This document shows, piece after piece, positions 29,359-37,890 of a stretch of DNA of 64,000 nt. The DNA lies in assembly GCF_003115845.1 (NCBI RefSeq), contig NZ_KZ819036.1, positions 55,489 to 119,488 on the forward strand, in the 5' to 3' direction. The notes beneath the pieces were generated by a model. The model did no database searches. It was not told where the DNA came from and saw only the letters and a program-made list of their open reading frames with translations. Positions within the stretch are counted from its first letter, which is position 1. Each line of letters opens with the position of its first letter. The position numbers were made by a program, and so were the translations under genes. This stretch comes from Brenneria roseae subsp. roseae (lineage in GTDB: Bacteria; Pseudomonadota; Gammaproteobacteria; Enterobacterales; Enterobacteriaceae).

Positions 29359-30936
29359 ATGTTGAAAGCAAATTTTATCACCGCACAGGATGCTGCGGAA
29401 ATGATTCAAGATGGTGACACATTATGTACAATCGCGATGACATTAGTTGGCGCCAGTGAATCTATTCTTAAACAGATTGAGTCTCGTTTTAAAACAACAG
29501 GACATCCTCAAAATATTACTTTGCTACATTCATGTGGGCAGAGCGACCGCTCTCGTGGCATACAGCACCTGGCTTATGAAGGACTGGTAAAGCGGATTAT
29601 AGGTTCACACTGGGGATTGCAACCCAAGTGGATGGATATGATCGCGAATTCACAGGTTGAGGCATATTGCCTTCCACAAGGGCAAATTGCCCAGCTTTAT
29701 CGTAGCATGGCCTGCGGTCTGCCGGGGAAAATGTCCAAAGTCGGTTTAGGAACATTCATTGACCCACGCGATGAAGGCGGGAAAATGAATGAAAGGACCA
29801 GGCCATTAGAAAATATTATCGATATCATCACTTATGATGATGAAGAATATCTTTTTTATAAAGCAATCCCGCTCGATGTGGTCATTATCCGGGGAACGAC
29901 CTGTGACGAAATGGGAAATTTGACTACAACTGAAGAAGCTATGAAATTGGAGATACTGCCGGCAGTCCTGGCAGCAAAGCGTTATGGCGGTAAAGTTATT
30001 GCCCAGGTAAAACAAGTGGCAGAAAACGGGACATTAAATCCCAAGGATGTAACCGTACCCGGTGTTTTTATTGATGCAATTGTCGTATGTGATACTCCTC
30101 AGGAAGACCACCGCCAAACTTCTTCCTGGTTTTTTGACCCCTCCTATTCTGGCCAATTAAAAGTCCCTGCCAGCCATACAACCCTGGCTCCATTTAATGA
30201 AAGAAAATTTATTGCCCGCCGTGCTGCAATGGAATTAAAAAAGGGTAATGTATTGAATGTCGGGACAGGCATCCCTAACGATATGGTTGGTCGAATTTGT
30301 AATGAAGAAGGAATTAATGACGATATTATGATCACGGTCGAATCTGGTATCTATGGTGGTAATCCTGCCGGAGGGATCGACTTTGGTATCGGGCAAAATT
30401 TGGTTGCCATGATTACTCATCAGGAACAGATGGATTATTACAATGGCGCCGGCGTTGATATTACCTTTATGGGATTAGGGGAATTAGATAAAGAAGGAAA
30501 TGTAAATTCAACGAAGATGGGAACCCGCTGTACTGGAGCCGGTGGCTTTATTGATATTACACAGAATGCAAAAAAAATCGTCTTCTGCGGCACCTTTACC
30601 GCTAATGGCGCAAAATACCAATTTGAGGATGATAAATTAATTATTCTCGAAGAAGGTAAAGTTAAAAAAATGCTGAATCATGTTGCACAAATATCTTTTA
30701 ACGGAAAAATTGCCCGACAAAAAAATCAGGAAGTCATTATCGTCACTGAACGCTGTGTCTTCAAACTGGTTGAGCACGGCGTAGAACTGATTGAGATAGC
30801 ACCAGGCATTGATTTGAACACGCATATTTTATCTCAAATGGACTTTAAACCCATTATTAGCCCAACGTTGCAAACAATGAATAAGGATTTATTCAATAGA
30901 GAAAATATCTTTGGTTTAAAAAACCTTATTTCATAA
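29359..30936 (+). CDS. Acyl-CoA:carboxylate CoA-transferase (propionate/3-ketoacid type)
   Basis: Family I CoA-transferase of 525 residues with the alpha and beta parts fused, as in propionate CoA-transferase. The catalytic Glu is in MITVESGIYGG (about 320-330), followed by GGIDFG. The N-terminal half has FITAQDAAEMIQDGDT, the C-terminal half VGTGIPNDMVGR and MGLGELDKEGNVN. It moves CoA between acetyl-CoA or acetoacetyl-CoA and a carboxylate. Having both a ligase and a transferase gives two ways to activate the acid. It is 65 bases after the ligase, with GAAGGA site. Confidence 0.85.
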   Translation: MLKANFITAQDAAEMIQDGDTLCTIAMTLVGASESILKQIESRFKTTGHPQNITLLHSCGQSDRSRGIQHLAYEGLVKRIIGSHWGLQPKWMDMIANSQVEAYCLPQGQIAQLYRSMACGLPGKMSKVGLGTFIDPRDEGGKMNERTRPLENIIDIITYDDEEYLFYKAIPLDVVIIRGTTCDEMGNLTTTEEAMKLEILPAVLAAKRYGGKVIAQVKQVAENGTLNPKDVTVPGVFIDAIVVCDTPQEDHRQTSSWFFDPSYSGQLKVPASHTTLAPFNERKFIARRAAMELKKGNVLNVGTGIPNDMVGRICNEEGINDDIMITVESGIYGGNPAGGIDFGIGQNLVAMITHQEQMDYYNGAGVDITFMGLGELDKEGNVNSTKMGTRCTGAGGFIDITQNAKKIVFCGTFTANGAKYQFEDDKLIILEEGKVKKMLNHVAQISFNGKIARQKNQEVIIVTERCVFKLVEHGVELIEIAPGIDLNTHILSQMDFKPIISPTLQTMNKDLFNRENIFGLKNLIS

Positions 30937-30955
30937 ATGATAGAGGAATATTTAT

Positions 30956-31804
30956 ATGACCAGGAAAATAGCGGTAATTGGCGCAGGACTAATGGGTAGC
31001 GGCATCGCCCAAACATGCGCCCAAGCCGGATTCAGCGTTGTCAATATTGATATATATTCAGGGACGTTAGTTAAAGCAAAAACATCAATAGAAAAAGTTC
31101 TCGATAGAAAAATAGCTAAAGGTAAAATTACAGAAAAAGAGAAGAATGATATTTTTTCCAGACTAATTTATAGCTATGATTTTAATGACGTAAAAGGCGC
31201 TGAAATTATTATAGAAGCAGTCCCTGAAAAAATAGAGTTAAAAAAGGAAATATTTTCAAAAATTGATAAAATAGCGGATCAAGATACTATTATTGTTTCC
31301 AATACATCAGGTCTCAGCATTTCTGAAATCGCCAGCACAACACAAAGGCCGGACAAAGTAATGGGTATCCACTTCTTTTATCCTGCACCTGTCATGACAC
31401 TGGTTGAACTTATTCGCGGTATTGCCACTAGCGATGATACCTATGAAAAGCTCAAAGCATTCGCTGTTGCGATCGGAAAAGAATATGTTGATTGCCCTGA
31501 ACTGCCAGGTTTTATAGTCAATCGTATTTTAGTTCCGCTAATGAATGAAGCTGCATTTTTAATTATGGAAGGTTGTAAACCGGAAGATGTCGATACCGCG
31601 ATGAAACTGGGTGCAAATCATCCGATGGGGCCATTGGAACTCTGTGACTTTGTCGGAATTGATGTCATGTTGGCAACCATGACAGGTTTATATACCGGTT
31701 TCAAAGACAGTAAGTATCGCCCCTGCCCGATTCTGGAAAATATGGTGAAAGCGGGTCATCTGGGACGGAAGTCCGGCATCGGTTTTTACCATTACAACTC
31801 ATGA
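30956..31804 (+). CDS. 3-hydroxyacyl-CoA (3-hydroxybutyryl-CoA) dehydrogenase
   Basis: NAD(P)-dependent dehydrogenase interconverting 3-hydroxyacyl-CoA and 3-oxoacyl-CoA. The 282-residue protein has the Rossmann motif GAGLMGSGIAQ (9-19), the catalytic His in MGIHFFYPAPVM with Glu in VELI, and GFIVNRILVPLMNEA; the size is that of single-domain short-chain HBD, not a FadB fusion. It is 19 bases after the transferase with an AGAGG site. With the thiolase next to it, it completes the 3-hydroxybutyryl-CoA to acetyl-CoA segment. No enoyl-CoA hydratase or acyl-CoA dehydrogenase is present. Confidence 0.9.
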   Translation: MTRKIAVIGAGLMGSGIAQTCAQAGFSVVNIDIYSGTLVKAKTSIEKVLDRKIAKGKITEKEKNDIFSRLIYSYDFNDVKGAEIIIEAVPEKIELKKEIFSKIDKIADQDTIIVSNTSGLSISEIASTTQRPDKVMGIHFFYPAPVMTLVELIRGIATSDDTYEKLKAFAVAIGKEYVDCPELPGFIVNRILVPLMNEAAFLIMEGCKPEDVDTAMKLGANHPMGPLELCDFVGIDVMLATMTGLYTGFKDSKYRPCPILENMVKAGHLGRKSGIGFYHYNS

Positions 31805-31820
31805 TCAGAGAGAAAAAGAT

Positions 31821-33008
31821 ATGTCTGAATTAAAAGAGGTCGTTATTGTGAGCGCAGCAAGAACTGCAATCGGTACGTTTGGCGGCAGTTTAAAAGATAT
31901 ACCAGCAATTGAACTGGGCGCTCTGGTTGTAAAAGAGGCGATTCAACGAGCGAATATTAAACCAGAAAATGTTGATGAAGTCATTATTGGACAAGTCGGC
32001 CAAATCGCCGAGAATGGTTTTGTCGCCAGAGCGATTAGCCTTTCCGCCGGCTTGCCCGATGAAACAACAGCCTATTCGGTTAATCGTCAATGTGGTTCAG
32101 GACTACAGGCATTAGTGGATGCTGTTATGGAAATTCAAACCGAGCAATCCGATATTGTCGTCGCGGGTGGTGCGGAAAACTTATCTCAATTACCTTACTA
32201 TATTAAAGATGCCCGGTGGGGGACAAAGATAGGGCATAAGGTATTCGAAGATGGTGTCATTGATATTTTAACCTGGCCCTTAGGCCCCTATCACAATGGT
32301 ACAACCGCAGAGAATGTCGCGGAAAAATATAATGTAACGAGAGAACAACAGGACCGCTATGCACTGGAAAGTCAACGACGTGCAGTAAAAGCTATTAATG
32401 ATAAAAAATTTGTTGATGAAATAGTGCCTGTTGAATTAAAAGATAGAAAAGGCAATACCACTTTATTTGTTACGGATGAAGGTCCAAGACCTGACACATC
32501 TTATGAAAGATTACAAAAACTATCTCCTGCATTTAAGAAAGGGGGAACGGTAACGGCGGGAAATTCTTCAACATTAAATGATGCCGCCGCCGCACTCGTT
32601 CTTATGTCCAGAGAGAAAGCAAAGGAATTAGGCTGTAAGCCCTTATTGACAATAAAAGGCTACGTTATCGCCGGTAATCGTGGTGAAGTAATGGGATATG
32701 CACCCAAATTATCCAGTGAAAAGCTGGCCAGAAAGTTAAATCTAGATTTGAAATCCATCGATATGTTTGAAATTAACGAAGCATTCGCCTCACAAGCCTT
32801 TGCCGTCCAACGAGATTTAGGGTTGGATCCCAGCAAAGTAAATATCTACGGTGGGGGGATCTCTATCGGACATCCCATTGGCGCCACTGGCGCAGTCCTG
32901 GCCGTTAAAGTCGCCTATGAGCTACAACGCTCAGACAAAAAAGATGCCATGATTAGCATGTGTATTGGTGGTGGGCAGGGTATTTCAATGTACTTCACTA
33001 AACCTTGA
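31821..33008 (+). CDS. Acetyl-CoA C-acyltransferase (thiolase)
   Basis: The 395-residue thiolase condenses two acetyl-CoA or cleaves a 3-oxoacyl-CoA. The nucleophile Cys91 is in NRQCGSGLQA, the active His in IGHPIGATGA and the second Cys in MCIGGGQG near the C-terminus. All are intact. It resembles biosynthetic/degradative acetoacetyl-CoA thiolases (AtoB type). It is the last gene of the CoA operon, 16 bases after the dehydrogenase, and is convergent with the fra operon across a hairpin. Confidence 0.92.
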   Translation: MSELKEVVIVSAARTAIGTFGGSLKDIPAIELGALVVKEAIQRANIKPENVDEVIIGQVGQIAENGFVARAISLSAGLPDETTAYSVNRQCGSGLQALVDAVMEIQTEQSDIVVAGGAENLSQLPYYIKDARWGTKIGHKVFEDGVIDILTWPLGPYHNGTTAENVAEKYNVTREQQDRYALESQRRAVKAINDKKFVDEIVPVELKDRKGNTTLFVTDEGPRPDTSYERLQKLSPAFKKGGTVTAGNSSTLNDAAAALVLMSREKAKELGCKPLLTIKGYVIAGNRGEVMGYAPKLSSEKLARKLNLDLKSIDMFEINEAFASQAFAVQRDLGLDPSKVNIYGGGISIGHPIGATGAVLAVKVAYELQRSDKKDAMISMCIGGGQGISMYFTKP

Positions 33009-33020
33009 ATAACTTAGAGG

Positions 33021-33050
33021 GTGTCACTTTAATGAAAATTAAAGTGACAC
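33021..33050. terminator. Bidirectional hairpin between thiolase and fraA
   Basis: A perfect 13-bp stem (GTGTCACTTTAAT / ATTAAAGTGACAC) with a GAAA tetraloop lies between two convergent genes, 12 bases after the thiolase stop. It probably ends both transcripts. No long T-tract follows on either strand. Confidence 0.6.
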
Positions 33051-33103
33051 AGATAGTTCGCAGGATATTTAACCCGCCATTCAGCACATTGACGGATGGC
33101 GGA

Positions 33104-34420
33104 CTACAACACCATCTTCGCAATCATCAACCCCACGACCACCGATACCACGACGCTTATCACACCAGGACGCATAAAACTATGATTCAACACATATTTC
33201 CCGATATGCGTCGTACCCGTGGTATCAAATGCCAGCGCCGCTAAACACTGACCCGCGACAGGAATAAAGAAATAGCCGTTCACCGCAGGCCAGGCACCAA
33301 TCAGCGCATAAGCAGGCAGACCAAGCGCTATCCCCAGCGGTAATAAGATCATGGTTGTTGCCGCCTGACTACTGACCATAGCAGAGACAAAAAACATCAT
33401 TACCGCGATCAGCCAGGTATGTTCCTGTAAGACGGATTGCACACCGGCCTTAATGAAGGGCAAGTGTCCGCTGACAAAAGTATCGCTCATCCACGCCAGA
33501 CCAAAAGCACAAACAATCGCCAACGCGCCGGCCTTGAACACCGTTCCACTCAGAATTTGTTCAATTGACGGACGGCAAAATAAAACAATCAAACAGGCGA
33601 ATGACAACATGGTTATCTGGATCGTATAAGACATGGATAACAGCTGTGGGCCTTTTGCTGTTTCAACCAGCGGCCGCAAGGATGGGAAAACGCCGAGCAG
33701 CACAATCACCATCGCGCCCAGCAAAAACAGCAAGACAGACAGTTTCACCCGCCAGGTTGCTGGCGCACGCGCTTTTCTTTGCTCCGCGCCCTGAATCAGT
33801 CCTTCCCTTACCCGACGCTGATATTCCGGATCGTCCGCCAGTTCTTTTCCCATGGATAAGGTCGACAGGGCACCCGCAGCTACCCCGATCAAGGTTGAAG
33901 GGACACACACCAGCATGATGGAGGAAATACTGATATCTAACGGCATCATGAAACCAATCATCGCAGCCATTGCCGCAGAAATCGGGCAAGCCGTAATCGC
34001 CTGCTGTGATGCAATAACCGAAATAGATAATGGACGCTCCGGCCGAATCCCTGAGTCACGGGCAACTTCCGAAATCACAGGCAACAGGCTGTAGACAACA
34101 TGACCGGTTCCGGACATGAACGTAAAAAGATAAGAGACAAACGGCGCGAGTATCGTAATGTATTTTGGATGTCGCCTGAGTAGCCGTTCAGCAATAGAAA
34201 CAAGAAAATCCAACCCGCCAGCCGCCTGTAGTGATGATGCCGCCAGCACGACAGAAAGAATAATCAGCATAACATCGACAGGCGGCGAAGATGGCGATAA
34301 ATGGAATAAGAAGACCAGAACGCCTACACCAAGGCCACCAATCATTCCCAGAAAGACACCACCGATTCTGGCGCCGTACATTAGAGCTAATATAATGAAG
34401 CACAATTCTGTCCAAAACAT
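33104..34420 (-). CDS. fraA: Dcu-family carrier, probable fructose-aspartate/asparagine transporter
   Basis: Inner-membrane carrier of the DcuA/DcuB C4-dicarboxylate family: 438 residues, about ten to twelve membrane segments, with family blocks PPVDVMLII, RRHPKYITILAPF, GTGHVVYSLLP, FVSAMVSSQAA and DTTGTTHIGKYVLNHSF. In Salmonella the fra operon uses a Dcu-type FraA to import fructose-aspartate. Here the gene follows the kinase and deglycase genes on the same strand in the same order (fraB, fraD, fraA), which decides the assignment over ordinary aspartate/fumarate exchange. It is last in the operon; the periplasmic asparaginase gene fraE is missing downstream. Confidence 0.7.
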   Translation of the reverse strand: MFWTELCFIILALMYGARIGGVFLGMIGGLGVGVLVFLFHLSPSSPPVDVMLIILSVVLAASSLQAAGGLDFLVSIAERLLRRHPKYITILAPFVSYLFTFMSGTGHVVYSLLPVISEVARDSGIRPERPLSISVIASQQAITACPISAAMAAMIGFMMPLDISISSIMLVCVPSTLIGVAAGALSTLSMGKELADDPEYQRRVREGLIQGAEQRKARAPATWRVKLSVLLFLLGAMVIVLLGVFPSLRPLVETAKGPQLLSMSYTIQITMLSFACLIVLFCRPSIEQILSGTVFKAGALAIVCAFGLAWMSDTFVSGHLPFIKAGVQSVLQEHTWLIAVMMFFVSAMVSSQAATTMILLPLGIALGLPAYALIGAWPAVNGYFFIPVAGQCLAALAFDTTGTTHIGKYVLNHSFMRPGVISVVVSVVVGLMIAKMVL

Positions 34421-34496
34421 ATATCACCCCAACTTTTATTTTAATAATGTCAAAGTTAATCCCCGGTACAGTCACAGCCAGCAAATAGCTATCGGC

Positions 34497-35378
34497 TTAT
34501 TGACTGCTATTGAAAGGCTTACCGTATCCGAACGCACCATAGTGTCGTAATGTTTGCCCCGCCAATTGATTTCCTTTTTCTATCGCCATTAATACATATT
34601 CTCTTTTATGTTTATCAGATAGATTGCTTAATGATTCGATCTGATTATTATCAGAGAATAAAAAAGAAACTAAAAACCCTGTAAGAAACGAATCACCGGC
34701 GCCAAGCGTATCGATTGGCTTTATATACTCAGGGTTATAAAAAACAACCTCACCGCCATCATAATAATAGACACCCTCATGACCGCGGGTTGCAATAACC
34801 GTGCTACAACCATACTCAAACAACATTTTTAATTTATTTTTTGTTGCTTCTTCTGATAAATGACCACAGGAAACAAAACCATAATCAATAAAGGGACAGA
34901 CTTGCCTGAAGTAATCATCCGTACCCCGCATAGAGAAATCGAATGATAAGGGGACATTTTGTTTTTTAATTACTGCCAGTTGGCTTTCCAGATAGCTATT
35001 CAAGCTAACATGCACCAAATCAAAACCCGTAATATAATCCAGATCGGTAGATTCCAATACCAACGGATGCTCGCGCAGTACGCCGCCTTTGTTGCTTTGG
35101 ATAAATGTCCTTTCACCCTCGATCAGATCAATGCAGGCATAGCCGTTTTCACCAGAATAGCGGCGGCACCGCTGCGTATCGACACCAAGATGGTGTAGCG
35201 TATCCTGTACATGTCTGGCGGGTTCGTCATCACCAAATACGCCCATAAATGCACTGTCTAATCCCAGTTGCTTTGCATAAATGGAAAAATTCAATGCATT
35301 ACCGCCGGGATACATCAGCCCAGTATGTAAATATTTATCAACGACATTATCGCCAATGCCAATGACCCTGTGTTTCAT
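34497..35378 (-). CDS. fraD: Fructosamine kinase, PfkB family (FraD-like)
   Basis: The 293-residue ribokinase-fold enzyme should phosphorylate an imported Amadori compound at the sugar C6. It has the N-terminal GIGDNVVDKY and GGNALNFSIYAKQLG substrate block, and the C-terminal DTLGAGDSFLTGF with the anion hole and catalytic Asp. It resembles both E. coli FrlD (fructoselysine kinase) and Salmonella FraD. The start has a CGGGGA site. It lies between the deglycase (with a 235-base gap holding a repeat) and the transporter. Its partner FraB decides the pathway. Confidence 0.75.
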   Translation of the reverse strand: MKHRVIGIGDNVVDKYLHTGLMYPGGNALNFSIYAKQLGLDSAFMGVFGDDEPARHVQDTLHHLGVDTQRCRRYSGENGYACIDLIEGERTFIQSNKGGVLREHPLVLESTDLDYITGFDLVHVSLNSYLESQLAVIKKQNVPLSFDFSMRGTDDYFRQVCPFIDYGFVSCGHLSEEATKNKLKMLFEYGCSTVIATRGHEGVYYYDGGEVVFYNPEYIKPIDTLGAGDSFLTGFLVSFLFSDNNQIESLSNLSDKHKREYVLMAIEKGNQLAGQTLRHYGAFGYGKPFNSSQ

Positions 35379-35477
35379 TTATTTCCCCGCCATATTTTTA
35401 TGGTAAATAACGAGATTCTATTTTATCCAGACGATAGTTACTCACCTGTTCAAGAAGAAACAGCGTCCCTGCTGACG

Positions 35478-35581
35478 TATACTCATCATACTTCAAGTTG
35501 CATATGCATTGGCTGCGCCATTACGCGGTCCAGGGGGCTGCTGCTTGCCGCCTTCCTGAAACTTGAATTATTTAGAGTATA
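35478..35581. repeat. Dispersed enterobacterial repeat, short copy
   Basis: This element runs from TATACTCATCATACTTCAAG to GAATTATTTAGAGTATA, so its two ends match the inverted ends of the repeat seen at 19170-19441 (in opposite orientation). About 104 bases. It lies between the fraB and fraD genes, inside an operon, so it is transcribed and may affect the mRNA. Confidence 0.6.
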
Positions 35582-35613
35582 GATTTGCTATAAAAAATAA
35601 CGTCCAGGATTTA

Positions 35614-36588
35614 TTAGTAATTCACTTTCCACATATAACGTCGTGTTGTCAGAGGATGTTGACGGAGAGTCGCCAGCGCACGATTATAAACCGGATAAAC
35701 ATTATTAAATAAAGAATGGTTAAAATAATCTACAACTGAAGCATCAAGGGTGGAAATACCTAACTCTTTCGCATCAATAACTTCAACACGTTTGCCGTAT
35801 TGTTTAAGGAATGTCAGTGCGCGTTCATCAAGTGTTCTGGTTTTCCCTTCAGAAAGTTGAATAAAGAACGGCGTATTGGCATCAGTAATTTCAAATGGCC
35901 CATGAAAGAACTCTCCGCTATGAATACAGGCAGAATGAATCCATTGCATCTCCATAAAAATACAAATGCTTTGCAGATAAGCTGAGCCATAACTTGCGCC
36001 ACTGCCCATGGTATAAATCACCGGATCATTTTTATATTCTTCGGCAAAAGCCAGCGCGCGTTTTTCGACATGAATGCAGGCTTGCTTAACAAGTTTGTCA
36101 ATCTTGCCGGCAGCATCCAGGAATTTATCATAGTTGGCATAACCTTCCGTTTGGTTAAGAATTTCAACCCCGGTTAACAACGCCTTTATGGTTTTTTCTT
36201 CAGCAATATCTTTGTTGTCACCAAAGCTGTAGGTGACAACATGATCGCAAAACTCAACCAGCGGTGAATCCGTTAACCAGGTCAAGCCAATAACAGGAAC
36301 GCCCCGGCTCTGTGCCAACGCGGCAGCTTTAATCGTTTCCGGCGTATTTCCTTTATGTGATGCGACCACCAGTACCGCATTCTCGCCAAGCGCGGCGGGT
36401 GGGTTATTGACGAATTCACTGCTGTTGTACAGTCCGACAGAAATACCCTTGCTTTCAGTTTCCAAAAAGCTTTTCACCGGATAAAACGCTGCATAGGAGC
36501 CGCCACAAGCCGCATAGTAAACATGCTTAATACCTCCAATGTCTGCCCTGTCCGCAATAATGTTGGTAACGATCTCTTTTATGCTCAT
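35614..36588 (-). CDS. fraB: 6-phosphofructose-aspartate deglycase (FraB-like, SIS domain)
   Basis: Cleaves the phosphorylated Amadori compound to glucose 6-phosphate and an amino acid in the cytosol. The 324-residue protein has two SIS domains: the first with ACGGSYAAF (about 27-35) and SHKGNTPE, the second with MGSGASYGSAY (about 194-204). Glu213 (MEMQW) and His229 (FFHGP) are sixteen residues apart, as are the catalytic Glu214 and His230 that I recall for Salmonella FraB. FrlB, acting on fructoselysine phosphate, is the alternative. It is first gene of the operon with an AGAGGA site; a candidate FraR operator lies upstream. Confidence 0.78.
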   Translation of the reverse strand: MSIKEIVTNIIADRADIGGIKHVYYAACGGSYAAFYPVKSFLETESKGISVGLYNSSEFVNNPPAALGENAVLVVASHKGNTPETIKAAALAQSRGVPVIGLTWLTDSPLVEFCDHVVTYSFGDNKDIAEEKTIKALLTGVEILNQTEGYANYDKFLDAAGKIDKLVKQACIHVEKRALAFAEEYKNDPVIYTMGSGASYGSAYLQSICIFMEMQWIHSACIHSGEFFHGPFEITDANTPFFIQLSEGKTRTLDERALTFLKQYGKRVEVIDAKELGISTLDASVVDYFNHSLFNNVYPVYNRALATLRQHPLTTRRYMWKVNY

Positions 36589-37017
36589 GATTCCTCTCGA
36601 TAGCGTTTGTGCTTGGATACTCAGTTCATACCCGAAAATAAAATGTATTAAAATGAACTATGAATTATATATAACATTACAATACATATCATTCAATGCG
36701 TCATTTATGACATGCAAAAAAACTATGGAGCAGATCACTTTTCTCTCGTTAACGACATGGTGTTAATTCGCAGTCTGACGATAGCGCGCGCAAAAACGCC
36801 GGAGGCGGTACAGACTGCTGACAACGTGGTAATTCATAACACCAAACCCAAATCCGTCATTCCTGAGCAGGCAAGAATTATCATGATATCAATGCGTTAC
36901 ATTAAGGAAGATCCTCGCATTCGCGAGGATGACGGTAGTGTTCGGAGGTTTGTCATCAACCTCCTGGAGGCGGTAAGTATTAGCGAAGAGGAACAGTGGG
37001 TGAGACAGCGTCATGGG
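36589..37017. promoter_or_regulatory. fraR-fraB intergenic region
   Basis: These 429 bases lie between the end of fraR and the start of fraB, both on the minus strand. The part next to fraB (36610-36715) is AT-rich and should carry the fraB promoter; it contains TATAACATTA (36670-36679), also found upstream of fraR. The middle holds the palindromic element at 36854-36935. A frame of 134 codons crossing this region and fraR is judged spurious. Confidence 0.5.
36854..36935. repeat. Small palindromic repeat (RPE/MITE-like) after fraR
   Basis: The ends CCGTCATTCCT and AGGATGACGG are inverted. The right part carries the hairpin ATCCTCGC-ATTC-GCGAGGAT. This is the layout of the very common gammaproteobacterial repeat whose chance translations read xDPRIREDDG. 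On the minus strand it follows fraR and may also act as its terminator. A second hairpin GGAGGTT/AACCTCC lies just beyond at about 36945-36965. Confidence 0.55.
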
Positions 37018-37734
37018 TTAGACAAAGAAACGAATTTTATCTCCCACAATAAGCTGCGTGGACAAACAGGAAGTCTTGCCGTGGTTATCAATAATCCGGC
37101 TGGTAATGGAAATTAGCGGATAACCCGTAGGAACAGACAGGTAATGTGCAACATCATAGCTCGCATATATCAGCTCAATAACCTTGGCGGAACGGGTAAA
37201 ATAGATGTCATAGTTGTCCTTCAGGATCTGATACAGCGACTGCTGATTAAGATCCTCTGTCAATAAGAAGGAAAATGCCTCGGGGAAACGCGCTATTTCC
37301 AGTGATACCGGAACATCATCAGCGTAGCGAATACGCTCCAGCACAATAATACGTTCGCCTTCGGACAGTTCCAGCGCCTCCTGTACGTCCTTCGCTGGCG
37401 TTTCAATAACGGATTTAATCGTTCTGGCACCCGGTTTACGTCCCTGCGAACGGCAAAGCTCGGAAAAGCTGACAATCCCGGACATGTCGCGTTGAAATTT
37501 CTCCGCAGATACAAAGGTCCCCTTGCCGGAAATACGCGTGAGTAGATTATCTCGCGTTAAGGACTCCAACGCTTTGCGGACGGTAATACGGCTCACCTGA
37601 TAATTCTGGCTCAGTTCCAGCTCAGTGGGGATTTTCTGCCCCGCTTTAAACTCACCATTCAAAATTGCCGATTTAATCATTTGTTCTAACTGCTTATACA
37701 GGGGCAATGCACTGTCGGTATCCAGTTTCGCCAC
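37018..37734 (-). CDS. fraR: GntR/HutC-family regulator of the fra operon
   Basis: The 238-residue repressor has an N-terminal winged helix (about 8-72; IPTELELSQNYQVSRITVRKAL) and a C-terminal UTRA effector domain (about 95-230; ERIIVLERIRYADDVPVSLE). Relatives FrlR and FraR respond to the phosphorylated Amadori sugar. It starts with GTG at 37732-37734 behind AAGGA. It lies upstream of fraB in the same orientation but separated by 429 bases with its own promoter, so it forms a separate transcript. Candidate operators TATAACATTA are seen upstream of both. Confidence 0.78.
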   Translation of the reverse strand: MAKLDTDSALPLYKQLEQMIKSAILNGEFKAGQKIPTELELSQNYQVSRITVRKALESLTRDNLLTRISGKGTFVSAEKFQRDMSGIVSFSELCRSQGRKPGARTIKSVIETPAKDVQEALELSEGERIIVLERIRYADDVPVSLEIARFPEAFSFLLTEDLNQQSLYQILKDNYDIYFTRSAKVIELIYASYDVAHYLSVPTGYPLISITSRIIDNHGKTSCLSTQLIVGDKIRFFV

Positions 37735-37821
37735 GATATTGACTATCCTTCTTTAACCAGGCAACTTGCTATTCCACCGCTCGCTTTGCGGCGACGTGTC
37801 CATGATATGTCTGCATGTTTA

Positions 37822-37838
37822 GTATAACATTATATAAC
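37822..37838. promoter_or_regulatory. Candidate FraR operator upstream of fraR
   Basis: GTATAACATTATATAAC is an imperfect inverted repeat (GTATA...TATAAC) 88 bases before the fraR start. The core TATAACATTA recurs at 36670-36679 upstream of fraB. Shared cores at both promoters suggest autoregulation plus operon control. Weak evidence. Confidence 0.35.
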
Positions 37839-37890
37839 AAGAGCATCCGGTAACCCACCGACCAGCTCATTTTCTTCCCAGACGAAACCG

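Noticed and set aside
34497..36588. Assignment as frlB/frlD (fructoselysine operon)
   Set aside because: Related enzymes, but the Dcu-type carrier and gene order fit fra; FrlA is an APC-type permease and frlC is absent. Kept as an alternative only.
36712..37116. A 134-codon frame on the plus strand between fraB and fraR
   Set aside because: It overlaps the fraR 3' end antisense and its middle is the translation of a palindromic repeat (DPRIREDDG type), a well-known artefact.
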